Positions 30,875-41,630 of a stretch of DNA of 64,000 bases are shown in pieces. Under the pieces are notes generated by a model, which saw only the letters and a list, made by a program, of their open reading frames with translations, made no database searches and was not told the origin of the DNA. Origin of the DNA: Fluviicola sp. GTDB lineage: Bacteria; Bacteroidota; Bacteroidia; Flavobacteriales_D; Crocinitomicaceae. Both the position numbers and the translations under genes were made by a program. The stretch is taken from positions 1 through 64,000 of the forward strand of contig JARWZO010000029.1 of NCBI GenBank assembly GCA_029866325.1, read 5' to 3'. Position 1 is the stretch's first letter. Each line of letters starts with the position of its first letter.

Positions 30875-33457
30875 ATGAATGATCTTTACCTGAATAGCTT
30901 CTTCTTTTTCAATTCAAAACGTTTGTACGTATTCAAAAATTGGAGTCAACTTTTTATTTGCTTAGGCCTATTCATTTCTTTTTTAGTTTCTCATAAAGCA
31001 ACTGCCCAAATTTCCGGAATAGTTAATCAATATCAACCTGTTACTAGTATCAGCTGCAATTCTGTAGCGGTAACAGATGCTTCTCCGTTTTCTGTTGGAA
31101 ACCGGGTACTCATTATTCAGATGAAAGGTGCTACTATTAGCATGGCAAACAACAATACATTTGGAACCATTCAAAACTATAATGACTGTGGAAACTATGA
31201 ATTTGCAGAAATTATAGCAATCAATGGCAATACCATCACTTTTCAGAATCAATTACTCAATTCCTATACAATCTCAGGATTAGTCCAATTGGTGCTCGTT
31301 CCACAATACACAAATGTTACAGTAAATGGTCAATTAACGGCCCAAGACTGGAATGGCAGCACGGGTGGAGTTTTAGTAATTGAAGTTTCTGGAACACTTA
31401 CCATCAATGCTCCAATCTCAGTTACCGGAAAAGGATTTCGAGGATCGTTCGGCTGTAATAATCCTGATGGTGGTTGTGGAAACTTCCCTAATTACTACTA
31501 CGCTGTTTCATCAGGTGATGGTGCAGAAAAAGGTGAAGGAATTGCTATTGTTGATGCCACAATGAATGGTGGACGTGGTGCTTTAGCAAATGGCGGTGGT
31601 GGTGGCAACAAACACAATACGGGCGGTGGTGGTGGCTCCAATGCCAGCATGGGTGGTCGCGGTGGTGATCAGGCTCAGTTTTGCGGCCAGCAGCCAATTG
31701 GTGGAGAAGGCGGTATGCCACTAGATTACAACACAGGACGATTGTTTTTAGGAGGCGGCGGTGGCTCTTCTGACCATAATAATGGTGTTGGTACTCCCGG
31801 TTCAGATGGTGGAGGAATTGTGATCATCAGAGCGCAAACGATTGTTTCAAACAATCAAAGCATAGAATCGAATGGAGACAATGTTGGTGTAGTACCTAAT
31901 GGCATAGGCGACGGAGCTGGTGGTGGAGGTACAGGAGGAACCATTGTTCTTGATGCGGCAACTATTACCGGAAACCTTACATTAAGAACAAACGGTGGAA
32001 ACGGTGGAAATCAACAAACAACGTATCCATCTTGTTTTGGACCCGGTGGTGGCGGTGGTACAGGACCGCTATTGGTTTCTACTCCGTCTTTACCTCCAAA
32101 CATTACCATCCAACAACTTCCCGGTAGTGCCGGAATAGATGTGGTATCGACTTCTTATTGTTACCTTAATTCGTATGGCGCTGAACCCGGAAGTCCATTG
32201 TCTATTGTTCGGTATTCTATCCAACTACCTGAAAGTAATTCGCCGGCCGAACTACTAAATATAGGACCTGACATTAGCACATGCGATGCTTCTATCACTA
32301 TTGATCCCGCAATTAATGCGACATCTTATTTATGGTCAACCGGTGAAACTACCTCAACCATTCAAGTCTCTACTACTGGTTCTTATTGGCTCTCTGTTGT
32401 GTTGCCTGGAAGTAATTGTACTGTAAGTGACACCATCAATGTCGTTTTAGGCTCCCTAATAATAGACGCAGGACCGGACCAAACAATCTGTGACGGACAA
32501 ACAGCTACACTAAATGTGATCGTCCCAAACGCGTCAAACATTACTTGGAGCAACGGCGTAAGCAATAACATTGCCTTTACTCCCGCTACTACTACAACCT
32601 ATACGGTAACAGCAACTGAGGCAAACGGATGCTCTGGAACCGATCAAGTTACAGTTGCCGTTATTCCGCCATTTACCATCTCTGTATCTCCTTCTATTAC
32701 TGAAGGATGTGCTCCGTTAAGTATTACTTTTACGAACACAACATCCAATAGCTCTAATTGTGATTGGTTATTTTCTGATGGAACCAGTATCAGCGGTTGC
32801 GGCAATCAGATCGTAACCTTTGAAAATTCAGGTTGTTATGACTTAACACTAACGGTTACCTCAAATGACGGTTGTCAGGGAATAGCTAATTTTCAATCAA
32901 TTGTTTGTCTTTCCGAACCTCCGGTTGCGTCTTTTACTCTTTCACCAACCATCTTGAATGCTGAAAATACAACAACAACTTTCAGCAATAATTCTGTTGG
33001 CGGAGCAAGTTATGAATGGATCTTTGGCGACGGCTCAGATAATTCAGCACTTTTTGCTCCTCAGCATAGTTATCCCTCAAATATCCCCGGATCTTTCCTC
33101 ATAACACTTGTTACAAGTGCAGTGAATGGCTGTAAGGATACTGCCAATCAGCTTGTTTACATGGAAGACAACCTCATTTATTATGTCCCCAACGCATTTA
33201 CTCCCGATGGCGATGAATTCAACCAGATCTTCCTTCCTATTTTTACTTCTGGGTTTGATCCTTATGATTTCAACTTTCAAGTGTTTAATCGCTGGGGGGA
33301 AATTATCTTCGAATCGAACAATCATGAAATCGGATGGGATGGTACATATCACGGAAAATTGGTTCAAGAAGGTGTTTATGCCTGGCAAATTGAATTCAAA
33401 ACTTCAAAAAATGACGAACGAAAAACGATTAATGGTCATTTGAACTTGCTGAAATAA
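30875..33457 (+). CDS. T9SS type B surface protein, glycine-rich, 860 aa
   Basis: After a signal peptide ending near ATAQ (about residue 45), the first 380 residues form a beta-rich module with a glycine-rich stretch (about residues 230-400, repeated GGGG blocks). PKD-like domains follow, with VNASNITWSNGV and a GCAPLSITFTNTT segment. The last 90 residues, starting YVPNAFTPDGDEFNQ and ending in GHLNLLK, are the gliding-motility-associated C-terminal domain (CHU_C), the type B T9SS sorting signal. It is probably a secreted adhesin or matrix protein. Its tail is almost identical to that of the next large protein. Confidence 0.88.
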   Translation: MNDLYLNSFFFFNSKRLYVFKNWSQLFICLGLFISFLVSHKATAQISGIVNQYQPVTSISCNSVAVTDASPFSVGNRVLIIQMKGATISMANNNTFGTIQNYNDCGNYEFAEIIAINGNTITFQNQLLNSYTISGLVQLVLVPQYTNVTVNGQLTAQDWNGSTGGVLVIEVSGTLTINAPISVTGKGFRGSFGCNNPDGGCGNFPNYYYAVSSGDGAEKGEGIAIVDATMNGGRGALANGGGGGNKHNTGGGGGSNASMGGRGGDQAQFCGQQPIGGEGGMPLDYNTGRLFLGGGGGSSDHNNGVGTPGSDGGGIVIIRAQTIVSNNQSIESNGDNVGVVPNGIGDGAGGGGTGGTIVLDAATITGNLTLRTNGGNGGNQQTTYPSCFGPGGGGGTGPLLVSTPSLPPNITIQQLPGSAGIDVVSTSYCYLNSYGAEPGSPLSIVRYSIQLPESNSPAELLNIGPDISTCDASITIDPAINATSYLWSTGETTSTIQVSTTGSYWLSVVLPGSNCTVSDTINVVLGSLIIDAGPDQTICDGQTATLNVIVPNASNITWSNGVSNNIAFTPATTTTYTVTATEANGCSGTDQVTVAVIPPFTISVSPSITEGCAPLSITFTNTTSNSSNCDWLFSDGTSISGCGNQIVTFENSGCYDLTLTVTSNDGCQGIANFQSIVCLSEPPVASFTLSPTILNAENTTTTFSNNSVGGASYEWIFGDGSDNSALFAPQHSYPSNIPGSFLITLVTSAVNGCKDTANQLVYMEDNLIYYVPNAFTPDGDEFNQIFLPIFTSGFDPYDFNFQVFNRWGEIIFESNNHEIGWDGTYHGKLVQEGVYAWQIEFKTSKNDERKTINGHLNLLK

Positions 33458-33859
33458 GTGTTTCGTCTTCCCAATTAATGTGAGTTCGACATAGAACAGC
33501 CTTGGCTGAATCTTGTGCCTCCGGTAAAGCTGTTGACAACAAGTGATTAGCATGAATGTTGTGGTGAAAAGAACTTTAGTTTTTAACTTACCAAAACGAT
33601 TCTGTTAAATTAGCATGAATAATTGCATCCTCTATTTTTCTACAATCAACTCATCTAACCACTAAAAAAATGATAATCAGCTAATTAATATTAAATCAAC
33701 AATTACCTGTTATTATTTAAACAAATTGTGAATCCTAAAGCAACCTATTGGCTTTCGAACCGTTTGTACCTTTGAATGAATATTTCTTTTGTTTCATTGA
33801 TCATTTTTGATCCACAGGAAATATCAACACTAAGAGAATAACATTTTACTACTACAACT
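33458..33859. other. gene-free interval
   Basis: These 402 bp are AT-rich and hold no supported gene. The only recognisable signal is the TACCTTTG box at 33767-33774. Confidence 0.6.
33767..33774 (+). promoter_or_regulatory. -7 promoter box TACCTTTG
   Basis: It fits TAnnTTTG and would drive the 33860/34309 gene pair with a leader of about 80 nt. Confidence 0.45.
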
Positions 33860-34303
33860 ATGAAAGCTAGAGGCAATACTCTCTCCTGTATGCTTGTTTT
33901 CTGTATTCTGGCGTTTCAATCGCTGGGACAAACTACAGCTACTACCCTTACCTGGAATTCGTATTACGAAAATGATGAACTCCGCATCGAATTGGCCGAA
34001 GCTCAGCGCGCCGACTCCGTAAATGGCATTTTCAACAATTACCTGCTTATTCGGGTCACGAACAAAACCAATTCGGAAATCGATGTTTCGTTTCAGAAAA
34101 AACTGAGTTACAACATGAAACCATCCTCTTCCGATGCCATTCAGCCGTTTCGTTTACTAGCAGGTGAAATCAAAACTGGTTCCATTGATCCTGCCACTGA
34201 TAAAACCCTACGCATTTTCGTGAATCAATATTCCGGTATGAATAAGAATGTCCTTACCGACTATTCACTCACTGAGATCAGTTCCACAACCGTTATTCGC
34301 TAA
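33860..34303 (+). CDS. hypothetical secreted protein, 147 aa
   Basis: A signal peptide (to about residue 24, ending SLGQ) precedes a beta-rich domain of about 120 residues with strands WNSYYENDELRIELAEAQ, NYLLIRVTNKTNSEIDVSF and TLRIFVNQYSG. The style is that of small Bacteroidota immunoglobulin-like proteins. It lies 5 bp before a giant T9SS type B protein gene, so the two are co-transcribed. A helper role in surface display of that protein is possible but only inference. Confidence 0.65.
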   Translation: MKARGNTLSCMLVFCILAFQSLGQTTATTLTWNSYYENDELRIELAEAQRADSVNGIFNNYLLIRVTNKTNSEIDVSFQKKLSYNMKPSSSDAIQPFRLLAGEIKTGSIDPATDKTLRIFVNQYSGMNKNVLTDYSLTEISSTTVIR

Positions 34304-34308
34304 TCAAG

Positions 34309-37300
34309 ATGAAAAAACAACTACTCGCTCCTGCTTTCCTCTTGATTTCAGCACTGGGAATAGCACAATGTTCGCTTACAACGATTGCCGATAATCAAAC
34401 CATTACGTGTGGTGATTGTGTTACACTTTCTGCATTTGGAAACGGTTCCGGCAACATTGCCTTTCAGGAAGACTTTAACTCCGGTTCGCCGCAAGGCTGG
34501 CAGTTTACACAAACCGTAACAATCGCTAACAATACATGTGGTGTTCCTTCGCCAGACGGATCTCCATTTATGTGGATGGGTGACGCTTCCGTGAATCCAA
34601 GAGATATGGAAACCGTTGGATTCGACCTAACACCCGGCGGAACTGTCTGTTTTGAAATGCGTTACTCCATTCAGGGAGATGCAACTCCATGCGAAGGTCC
34701 CGATGAACCGGATGAAGGTGTTTATCTGCAGTATTCTGTTGACAACGGAGCTACCTGGATCACGATAGAATATTATGATCCGAATGGAGGGAACGACCCG
34801 AATCTGACTTCGTGGAACCAATATTGTGTTGTTTTACCTCCCGGGGCGTTAACTACCAATACCATGATTCGCTGGCATCAGGATGCTGTTTCCGGTGAAG
34901 AGTACGACCACTGGGGAATTGACAACGTGATCATTACACTCAACGATCCTACATTTCAAATCTCTTGGTTACACGACGGTTATAATTACGGCCTCGGGTC
35001 AGGTGGAGGAGACAACCCAACTCCTGTCTGTCCGCAAAATAACACAACTTACACAGCGCAAATTACCAACGGGGTAACTACATGTACCTCAACCATTACC
35101 ATCACTGTTGTTGATCCAACTATCATTATAGATGCCGGAAATGATACAACGGTTTGTCCGGGAGATTGCGCTGTAATATCCGCTACAGCTTACGAATTGG
35201 TAAGTCCCGCCAGCACACCAACCTTCGAAAACAGCGAAATAACGCCTGTCTTTAGCGGAAGTGCCGAAATGAACATTAATGTTCAGGGCTTGAATGCGCC
35301 TACTGTAAGCGCTGGCTCCATTACTTCTATTTGCTTAAACAGTTTCACGTTTAGCGGAACACAAATCTGTACTTCGTTTGGTGGTTGTAATTGCAACGGA
35401 ACACCGATTGCTTTTGGCTCAAGTTGCAATCTGGATGTCAGCAGTTTTGACATTACTGTTACTTCTCCGGGCGGTTGCCAGATTACATTAGTTCCCGCAG
35501 GTCAAGCCAGTGGAACTAATTACACCAACGTATGTTTTGTACCTTCAGGTGGACAAAGTATTGCCTTGCCAAGTTTTCCTTCACCGGGCAACTGGAATCC
35601 GCAGCAACCGTTTTCGGTATTGAACGGATGTGCTTCTAACGGGGTTTGGACAATGGAAGTGAACGCTCCCGGAGGTTTGGGTTTCGGTGTAGGTTTCTTA
35701 AACGGTTGGAGTATTTCTTTCGACGATCCTGAAATAACCGCACCTGTCAACATTACATGGACACCAACAACAGATTTAAGCAATTCAACAACGCTTTCGC
35801 CTACAAGTTGTCCTTCCGCAACCACAACTTATACCTTATCCGCTACGGATACGGACGGTTGTACAACCGTTACAGACGATGTTACAATCACAGTTGGCAA
35901 CTGCTGTGCGCTAACTATTGATAATCTTACTCCTGTAAATCCGTCTTGTGGTGCTTCCGATGGAACAATTACGGTTACTGTTTCAGGACAAACGACCAAC
36001 CTACAATTCAGCATAGATGGTGGTGTTACGTTTCAATCATCCAATGTATTCAATAATCTTCCTGCGGGTAATTATACCATTCAAGCAATTGATGATAATA
36101 ACTGCCTTGAAACGGGAACAATCATCTTAACGAACGCTAATGCTCCTGTGATCAACAGTATCACACCAACCGATGCTAGTTGTGGTGCTTCAGATGGAAC
36201 GATTGTCATTAACGCCTCAGGTGGATCAGGTGCCTTACAATACAGTATCGATAATGGCGTTACGTTTGTGAGTGGTTCTACTTTTAACAATCTGGCTGCT
36301 GGAAACTACGATATTGTAGTTGAAGATGCTGGTGGGTGTCAGGCTACAGGAACCACAACCATTGCAAATGCAAACGCACCTGTAATCAATACTATTACTC
36401 CCACCGACGCCAGTTGTGGTGCTTCCGACGGAACGATTGTCATAAACGCTTCTGGCGGGTCAGGTGCATTACAATACAGTATCGACAATGGAGTTACGTT
36501 TGTGAGTGGCTCTACTTTTAACAATCTTGCCGCAGGAAATTACGATATCGTAGTAGAAGATGCCTCAGGCTGTCAAGCAACCGGAACAACAACTATTGCA
36601 ACATTAAATGGTCCGGTAATCAATAGCATCACTCCAACCGATGCCAATTGCGGAGCTTCCGACGGAACGATTGTTATCAACGCTTCAGGCGGATCAGGAG
36701 CTTTACAATACAGTATCGATAATGGAGTTACGTTTGTGAGCGGTTCTACCTTTAACAGCCTTGTCGCTGGAAACTATGCTATTGTAGTAGAAGATGCCGG
36801 TGGTTGTCAGGTTACCGGAAATACAACAATTGCCAACCTGAATGGTCCGGCAGTGAATGCGGGTCCAGATCAAACCATTTGTGTTGGACAACAAGTAACC
36901 TTAAGTGGCTCAGGAGCCGGCGTAGTAGCATATGTCTGGGATAATGGTGTAACCAATAATACACCGTTTACACCTGCTGCAACCACAACTTACACCGTAA
37001 CAGGAACAGATGCCAACGGCTGTATAGCAACAGATCAAGTGACCGTTACTGTGAATCCGGGATTGGTGGTGAATGTGACTCCTTCTGTCACTAGCGGTTG
37101 TTCACCTTTGGAAGTAACCTTCGACAATACAACTGCCAATAGTGTTAATTGTACCTGGGAATTTTCGAATGGTGTAACAATCAACGGATGTGGTGACCAA
37201 ACTGTCACGTTTACCGCTTCGGGTTGCTACGACCTCATTTTCACAGCTACATCAGCAAGCGGTTGCACAGGAACCGCTACCTATAACGACATTGTTTGTA

Positions 37301-37848
37301 TTTCTCCGGCACCTACAGCTGCATTTTCACCAACACCAAATGTATTAACGATTGACAACACCATTTCAACAATGCTGAACAACTCCACCAACGGAGTAAG
37401 CTACAGTTGGGATTTCGGTGATGGTACGGCGGGTTCTACAGCAACATCACCAAGTCATTCTTTTCCAGATACAGGGCCAGGAACATACACCATCACTTTA
37501 ACCGTTACCAATTCCGACGGATGTACAGATATCGCTACCGGAACGGTGATCGTTGAAGAAGAACTAATCTACTTCGTCCCGAATGCTTTTACTCCCGATG
37601 GTGATGAGTTTAACCAGACTTTCGTACCTGTTTTCACTTCAGGTTTTGATCCGTACGATTACAACTTTCAGGTATTTAATCGCTGGGGGGAAATTCTCTT
37701 CGAATCGAACAACCATGAAATCGGTTGGGATGGCACTTATGCCGGAAAATTGGTTCAAGAAGGTGTTTATACCTGGCGAATTGAGTTTAAAACCTCAAAA
37801 AATGACGAACGAAAAACCATTAACGGTCATTTGAACGTGCTGAAATAA
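34309..37848 (+). CDS. T9SS type B adhesin with SprB repeats, 1179 aa
   Basis: After a signal peptide (ends GIAQ) comes a reelin-like or jelly-roll domain (about residues 45-215, FQEDFNSGSPQGW to HWGIDNVIITL). A proprotein-convertase P-like domain is at about 300-480 (WTMEVNAPGG). Four SprB-type repeats of about 78 residues follow, then PKD-like domains (YSWDFGDGTAG) and a type B T9SS tail (YVPNAFTPDGDEFNQ). SprB is the mobile gliding adhesin of Flavobacterium johnsoniae, so this is probably a surface adhesin. The gene pairs with the small secreted protein just upstream. Confidence 0.9.
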   Translation: MKKQLLAPAFLLISALGIAQCSLTTIADNQTITCGDCVTLSAFGNGSGNIAFQEDFNSGSPQGWQFTQTVTIANNTCGVPSPDGSPFMWMGDASVNPRDMETVGFDLTPGGTVCFEMRYSIQGDATPCEGPDEPDEGVYLQYSVDNGATWITIEYYDPNGGNDPNLTSWNQYCVVLPPGALTTNTMIRWHQDAVSGEEYDHWGIDNVIITLNDPTFQISWLHDGYNYGLGSGGGDNPTPVCPQNNTTYTAQITNGVTTCTSTITITVVDPTIIIDAGNDTTVCPGDCAVISATAYELVSPASTPTFENSEITPVFSGSAEMNINVQGLNAPTVSAGSITSICLNSFTFSGTQICTSFGGCNCNGTPIAFGSSCNLDVSSFDITVTSPGGCQITLVPAGQASGTNYTNVCFVPSGGQSIALPSFPSPGNWNPQQPFSVLNGCASNGVWTMEVNAPGGLGFGVGFLNGWSISFDDPEITAPVNITWTPTTDLSNSTTLSPTSCPSATTTYTLSATDTDGCTTVTDDVTITVGNCCALTIDNLTPVNPSCGASDGTITVTVSGQTTNLQFSIDGGVTFQSSNVFNNLPAGNYTIQAIDDNNCLETGTIILTNANAPVINSITPTDASCGASDGTIVINASGGSGALQYSIDNGVTFVSGSTFNNLAAGNYDIVVEDAGGCQATGTTTIANANAPVINTITPTDASCGASDGTIVINASGGSGALQYSIDNGVTFVSGSTFNNLAAGNYDIVVEDASGCQATGTTTIATLNGPVINSITPTDANCGASDGTIVINASGGSGALQYSIDNGVTFVSGSTFNSLVAGNYAIVVEDAGGCQVTGNTTIANLNGPAVNAGPDQTICVGQQVTLSGSGAGVVAYVWDNGVTNNTPFTPAATTTYTVTGTDANGCIATDQVTVTVNPGLVVNVTPSVTSGCSPLEVTFDNTTANSVNCTWEFSNGVTINGCGDQTVTFTASGCYDLIFTATSASGCTGTATYNDIVCISPAPTAAFSPTPNVLTIDNTISTMLNNSTNGVSYSWDFGDGTAGSTATSPSHSFPDTGPGTYTITLTVTNSDGCTDIATGTVIVEEELIYFVPNAFTPDGDEFNQTFVPVFTSGFDPYDYNFQVFNRWGEILFESNNHEIGWDGTYAGKLVQEGVYTWRIEFKTSKNDERKTINGHLNVLK
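35935..36850 (+). repeat. four tandem SprB-type repeats, 234-nt period
   Basis: Copies 2, 3 and 4 begin at 36160, 36394 and 36628 (each ITPTDA[SN]CGASDG), an exact 234-nt step. The first copy, near 35935, is more diverged. Confidence 0.85.
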
Positions 37849-38149
37849 GCGTACTCTTCCTAATTATTGAACCGCTTCCGTTGAAACACATGGAGGCGGT
37901 TTTTGCATTTAAAACGGTCTTAACTACATTTTACAGTGAATTTAATGCCGTTTACTAAATGAGACAAATCTATCAGAATTGAAATTATGTGATTTCTGCA
38001 ACGAAAAATGTTCAGAAACCAAACCGATTCATCCATACTTTGTTGGCGTTCGTCTAATAGTCTTCCGATAATTGTTAAAAAAGCTATGTACGCATTGCTT
38101 ATCATGGAAACATGACTTAACTTATAAGGTATCTACTAAACGTTGCGCT
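37849..38149. other. gene-free interval with terminator
   Basis: The 301 bp after the SprB-repeat gene hold a hairpin terminator at 37870-37905 and no supported gene. A short ATG-initiated frame near 38086 is not supported. No clear promoter box was found before 38150. Confidence 0.55.
37870..37905 (+). terminator. hairpin terminator
   Basis: The arms AACCGC and TCC pair with GGA and GCGGTT, and a T run follows. Confidence 0.65.
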
Positions 38150-41100
38150 ATGGAAACACCTCTACAACATCCAAAAGCGACACTGATTATTGCTGCTGTA
38201 CTTCTTCTGCAACAATCTTTTGTGCTTTCGCAATCTACTTGTCCAAATGCTGACTTCGGTCAGGGAAACTTCTCCTTTTGGCAAGGCACAACCGGAACTT
38301 ATACAAACCCTAATCAAGCATTAGGGATTGTAGCAGGAAGACACACGATTATGAATGCTCCCGGAATCGACCCGTTTACGTGCGGTGGACTTAGCGTTCT
38401 GCCTCCGGGAGGAACATCCTCTGCCCGACTTGGCAACAACAATACTGGTGCCCAAGCCGAAAAATTGATCTATAACTTATCTGTAACAGCACAAACTGCA
38501 CTCTTTATATATAAGTATGCTGTGGTGTTGGAAAATCCCGCAGGACATTTGCCCAATGAGCAACCTGAATTTACAGTCCGTATTTTAGATGCCGTAGGAA
38601 ATCCCATTGGTGGAAACTGTGGTACTTATAATGTTTATGGTGGTCAAGCAGGACAAAACTTCCAAACATGCGGTGGTGTAACCTGGTTACCATGGTCAAC
38701 TGTTGGAATTGATCTTACTGCGTACATCGGTCAAAATGTTCTTATTGAGTTTACTACCAAAGATTGTATACTCACCGGTCATTTCGGCTATGCCTATATA
38801 GCAGCTGAATGCGCGCCTATGGCAATCAATTTGGCATATTGTTCTGGAGATACGCAAGTAACGCTTACAGCACCCCTTGGTTTCCAGCAATACGAATGGA
38901 ATCCGGGAGCAATATCCGGTCAGCAAGTAACAATTCCTACTCCGGCGCTCGGAACGGTTTATACCTGCACCATGACTTCTTTTAGCAATCAAGGCAATTG
39001 TGTGGTCAATCTTCCTATTCAGATTGTTCCTACAACGGTTACAGCAGAGTTTACGGGAATGTCCGGTTGTGAAGACATCGGACTCACATTTACCGATCAA
39101 TCTGTTGTTACGTCTGGAAATATCGCAGGTTGGACCTGGAATTTCGGTGACGGGAATGGTTCGCCTCTGCAAAATCCGAATCATACATTTGCTAACGGAG
39201 GCTCTTACCTAATCCAGCTCATCGCCAGCTCAACGGAAGGATGCTTGGATACGATCGAACATGAAATCAATGTATATGCCAATCCAACAGTTGCTTTTAC
39301 AAGCACAGGCTCTTGTGCATCCACCATCACCTCTTTTTTGAATACTTCATCGGATATGTATCCGCTAACCTATGACTGGACGTTTGGAGATGGCTCACCG
39401 AACGTGCAAACCATCAACACAAGCCATACTTATAATCCGTCTGGCACTTACAATGTCACATTAACGGCTACCAATTCTATGGGATGCATTGCCAGTGTAA
39501 CCAATCCGACGCAAATTTATCCGTTGCCTCTTGTGAATGCAGGACCGGATGTAAACATTTGTCCGGGCGCTAACGTTGCTTTCAGCGCTTCGGGAGCTAC
39601 AAGCTACACCTGGGATAATGGAATCAGTGATGGCGTGGCATTTACACCGGCAACTCCAGGAATATATACCGTTACAGGAACCGACGCTAACGGTTGCAGT
39701 AATACAGACAATGCTCAGGTACTGTTTTATCCGAATCCTGTTGTTAATGCGGGACCGGATGTAACACTTTGCTCAGGTGCTACAACTATTCTTGCAGGAT
39801 CGGGCGCTGCCACCTATCAATGGGATCAGGGTGTTACAAATGGAATTGCTTTTGCTCCTTCTGTGATCGGTTCAACTTTCTATGGTGTTATCGGGACAGA
39901 TCTCAATGGATGTACCGACACCGATTCATTGATTGTTTTGGTCAATCCGATTCCAACTGTAGCTTTCACAAGTGACGGATCATGCGCACTAAGCAGCATT
40001 ACATTCGCAAATGCATCTTCAGACATTTATCCGCTGACGTATGATTGGAATTTCGGTGACGGTTCGGCTAATGTACAAACTATCAATGCCGGTCACGCGT
40101 ATGCAGCTGGCGCGATTTACAATGTAACTTTAACAGCTACCAATTCAATGGGTTGTGCTGCTAGTGTCACAAATCCTACGGTAATCTACTCACTTCCAGT
40201 TGTAAACGCAGGTCCTGACGTCACCATTTGCCCTGGAACCGCCATTACTTTCAGTGGTTCAGGAGCTACCAATTACGTTTGGAACAACGGAATCAGCAAC
40301 GGAATTGCATTTACTCCGCTAGCACCCGGAATCTATACCGTTACCGGAACAGATGGAAACGGATGTAGTAACACAGATGATGTTCAGTCCTTTTTCTTTG
40401 CCGATCCGGTGGTTGAAGCCGGACCTAACGTAACACTTTGTAACGGTGAAACAGCAAGTCTAACAGCTTCCGGTGTTACCAATTATCAATGGAATTACGG
40501 AGTCATCAATGGAAACATCTTCACACCTCCGCTAGGCACAACGGTTTATACGGTGGTTGGAACTGATGCAAACGGTTGTTCCAATAGCGATTCGGTAGTT
40601 GTTTTGGTAAATCCGTTACCACTAGTAAATGCGGGGGCAAATCAAATCATTTGTTCGGAAAGCTCAGTTACCTTGCAAGGATTGGGCGCCGTAACCTATT
40701 TCTGGGATAATGGTATCACTGACGGCGTGGCATTTCAACCCTCAGCAACAAGTACCTATACCGTTATGGGAACTGATGCCAATGGTTGTCAAGCGCTGGA
40801 TGCTGTGACTGTATCCATTGAACCACCTGTAGATGTAAACTTCAGCCTCAACATCACAGAAGGTTGCGCACCGCTTATGGTGACATTTACCAATCTTTCT
40901 TCCGGTGGAAATAATTGCTTCTGGGAATTCAGCGACGGTACTTCTTCTGTTGGTTGCGGATCGGTAAGTCATTTGTTTGAAAACGCAGGTTGTTATGACG
41001 TCACACTTACAACCACAACAGCCTTGGGTTGTGTGTCCGACACGCAATTAATGAGTGTTGTGTGCGTATTCCCGAATCCAATTGCGCAATTTCAGCCAAA

Positions 41101-41614
41101 TCCAACGGTAATGACAGAAATGGATCCAACTACTACCATGATCAATAGCTCAGTTGGAGCAGTCGATTATGAATGGACTTTTGGCGACGGTGGAACATCA
41201 ACATTGGAAAATCCGACACACGAATACAGTGATGCCATTGCCAACTACGTGATTGTCCTCACAGCGATCACAGAACATGGCTGCATCGATACAGCAGAAG
41301 CTGTTGTGGTAGTGGAAGAAGAATTGATTTACTACGTACCCAATACGTTTACTCCGGATGGTGACGGTTTCAACGAAGAGTTTAAACCTCAGTTCACGTC
41401 AGGTTTTGATCGGGACACGTATCACTTATATATTTTTAATCGTTGGGGACAATTAGTCTTTGAGTCGAAAGATGTGGATTACGGTTGGAATGGTTCATTT
41501 GCCGGAGAAATAGCGCAAGATGGCACCTACACTTGGAAAATCGAATTCAAATCACTTGACAGAGACGAACCTCAGTTGGAGGCGCTTACCGGCCATGTAA
41601 ACATACTGAAGTAA
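38150..41614 (+). CDS. T9SS type B adhesin with PKD domains, 1154 aa
   Basis: The ATG at 38150 begins a signal peptide (ends VLSQ); an in-frame TTG lies 78 nt upstream. An N-terminal beta module (about residues 30-230) is followed by multiple PKD domains (WTWNFGDGNG, YDWTFGDGSP, YDWNFGDGSA, YEWTFGDGGT) and Cys-containing beta-sandwich units of the form NAGPDV-x-CPG. A block of about 223 residues is tandemly duplicated (39284 and 39953). The C-terminus YVPNTFTPDGDGFNE is the type B T9SS domain. A surface-adhesive role is likely. Confidence 0.88.
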   Translation: METPLQHPKATLIIAAVLLLQQSFVLSQSTCPNADFGQGNFSFWQGTTGTYTNPNQALGIVAGRHTIMNAPGIDPFTCGGLSVLPPGGTSSARLGNNNTGAQAEKLIYNLSVTAQTALFIYKYAVVLENPAGHLPNEQPEFTVRILDAVGNPIGGNCGTYNVYGGQAGQNFQTCGGVTWLPWSTVGIDLTAYIGQNVLIEFTTKDCILTGHFGYAYIAAECAPMAINLAYCSGDTQVTLTAPLGFQQYEWNPGAISGQQVTIPTPALGTVYTCTMTSFSNQGNCVVNLPIQIVPTTVTAEFTGMSGCEDIGLTFTDQSVVTSGNIAGWTWNFGDGNGSPLQNPNHTFANGGSYLIQLIASSTEGCLDTIEHEINVYANPTVAFTSTGSCASTITSFLNTSSDMYPLTYDWTFGDGSPNVQTINTSHTYNPSGTYNVTLTATNSMGCIASVTNPTQIYPLPLVNAGPDVNICPGANVAFSASGATSYTWDNGISDGVAFTPATPGIYTVTGTDANGCSNTDNAQVLFYPNPVVNAGPDVTLCSGATTILAGSGAATYQWDQGVTNGIAFAPSVIGSTFYGVIGTDLNGCTDTDSLIVLVNPIPTVAFTSDGSCALSSITFANASSDIYPLTYDWNFGDGSANVQTINAGHAYAAGAIYNVTLTATNSMGCAASVTNPTVIYSLPVVNAGPDVTICPGTAITFSGSGATNYVWNNGISNGIAFTPLAPGIYTVTGTDGNGCSNTDDVQSFFFADPVVEAGPNVTLCNGETASLTASGVTNYQWNYGVINGNIFTPPLGTTVYTVVGTDANGCSNSDSVVVLVNPLPLVNAGANQIICSESSVTLQGLGAVTYFWDNGITDGVAFQPSATSTYTVMGTDANGCQALDAVTVSIEPPVDVNFSLNITEGCAPLMVTFTNLSSGGNNCFWEFSDGTSSVGCGSVSHLFENAGCYDVTLTTTTALGCVSDTQLMSVVCVFPNPIAQFQPNPTVMTEMDPTTTMINSSVGAVDYEWTFGDGGTSTLENPTHEYSDAIANYVIVLTAITEHGCIDTAEAVVVVEEELIYYVPNTFTPDGDGFNEEFKPQFTSGFDRDTYHLYIFNRWGQLVFESKDVDYGWNGSFAGEIAQDGTYTWKIEFKSLDRDEPQLEALTGHVNILK
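39284..40621 (+). repeat. tandem duplication of a 669-nt block
   Basis: The segments starting PTVAFTS at 39284 and 39953 are co-linear for about 223 residues each, with matching PKD and NAGPDV units. Confidence 0.75.
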
Positions 41615-41630
41615 TCTGATTGTCCATTTA

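Noticed and set aside
36160-36850. Tandem repeats considered as a CRISPR array
   Set aside because: The units are 234 nt, in frame, protein-coding (SprB-type) and have no spacers.
38696-39184. 162-residue antisense frame in the third adhesin
   Set aside because: Within the coding region of an intact T9SS protein; no start signal, no domain.
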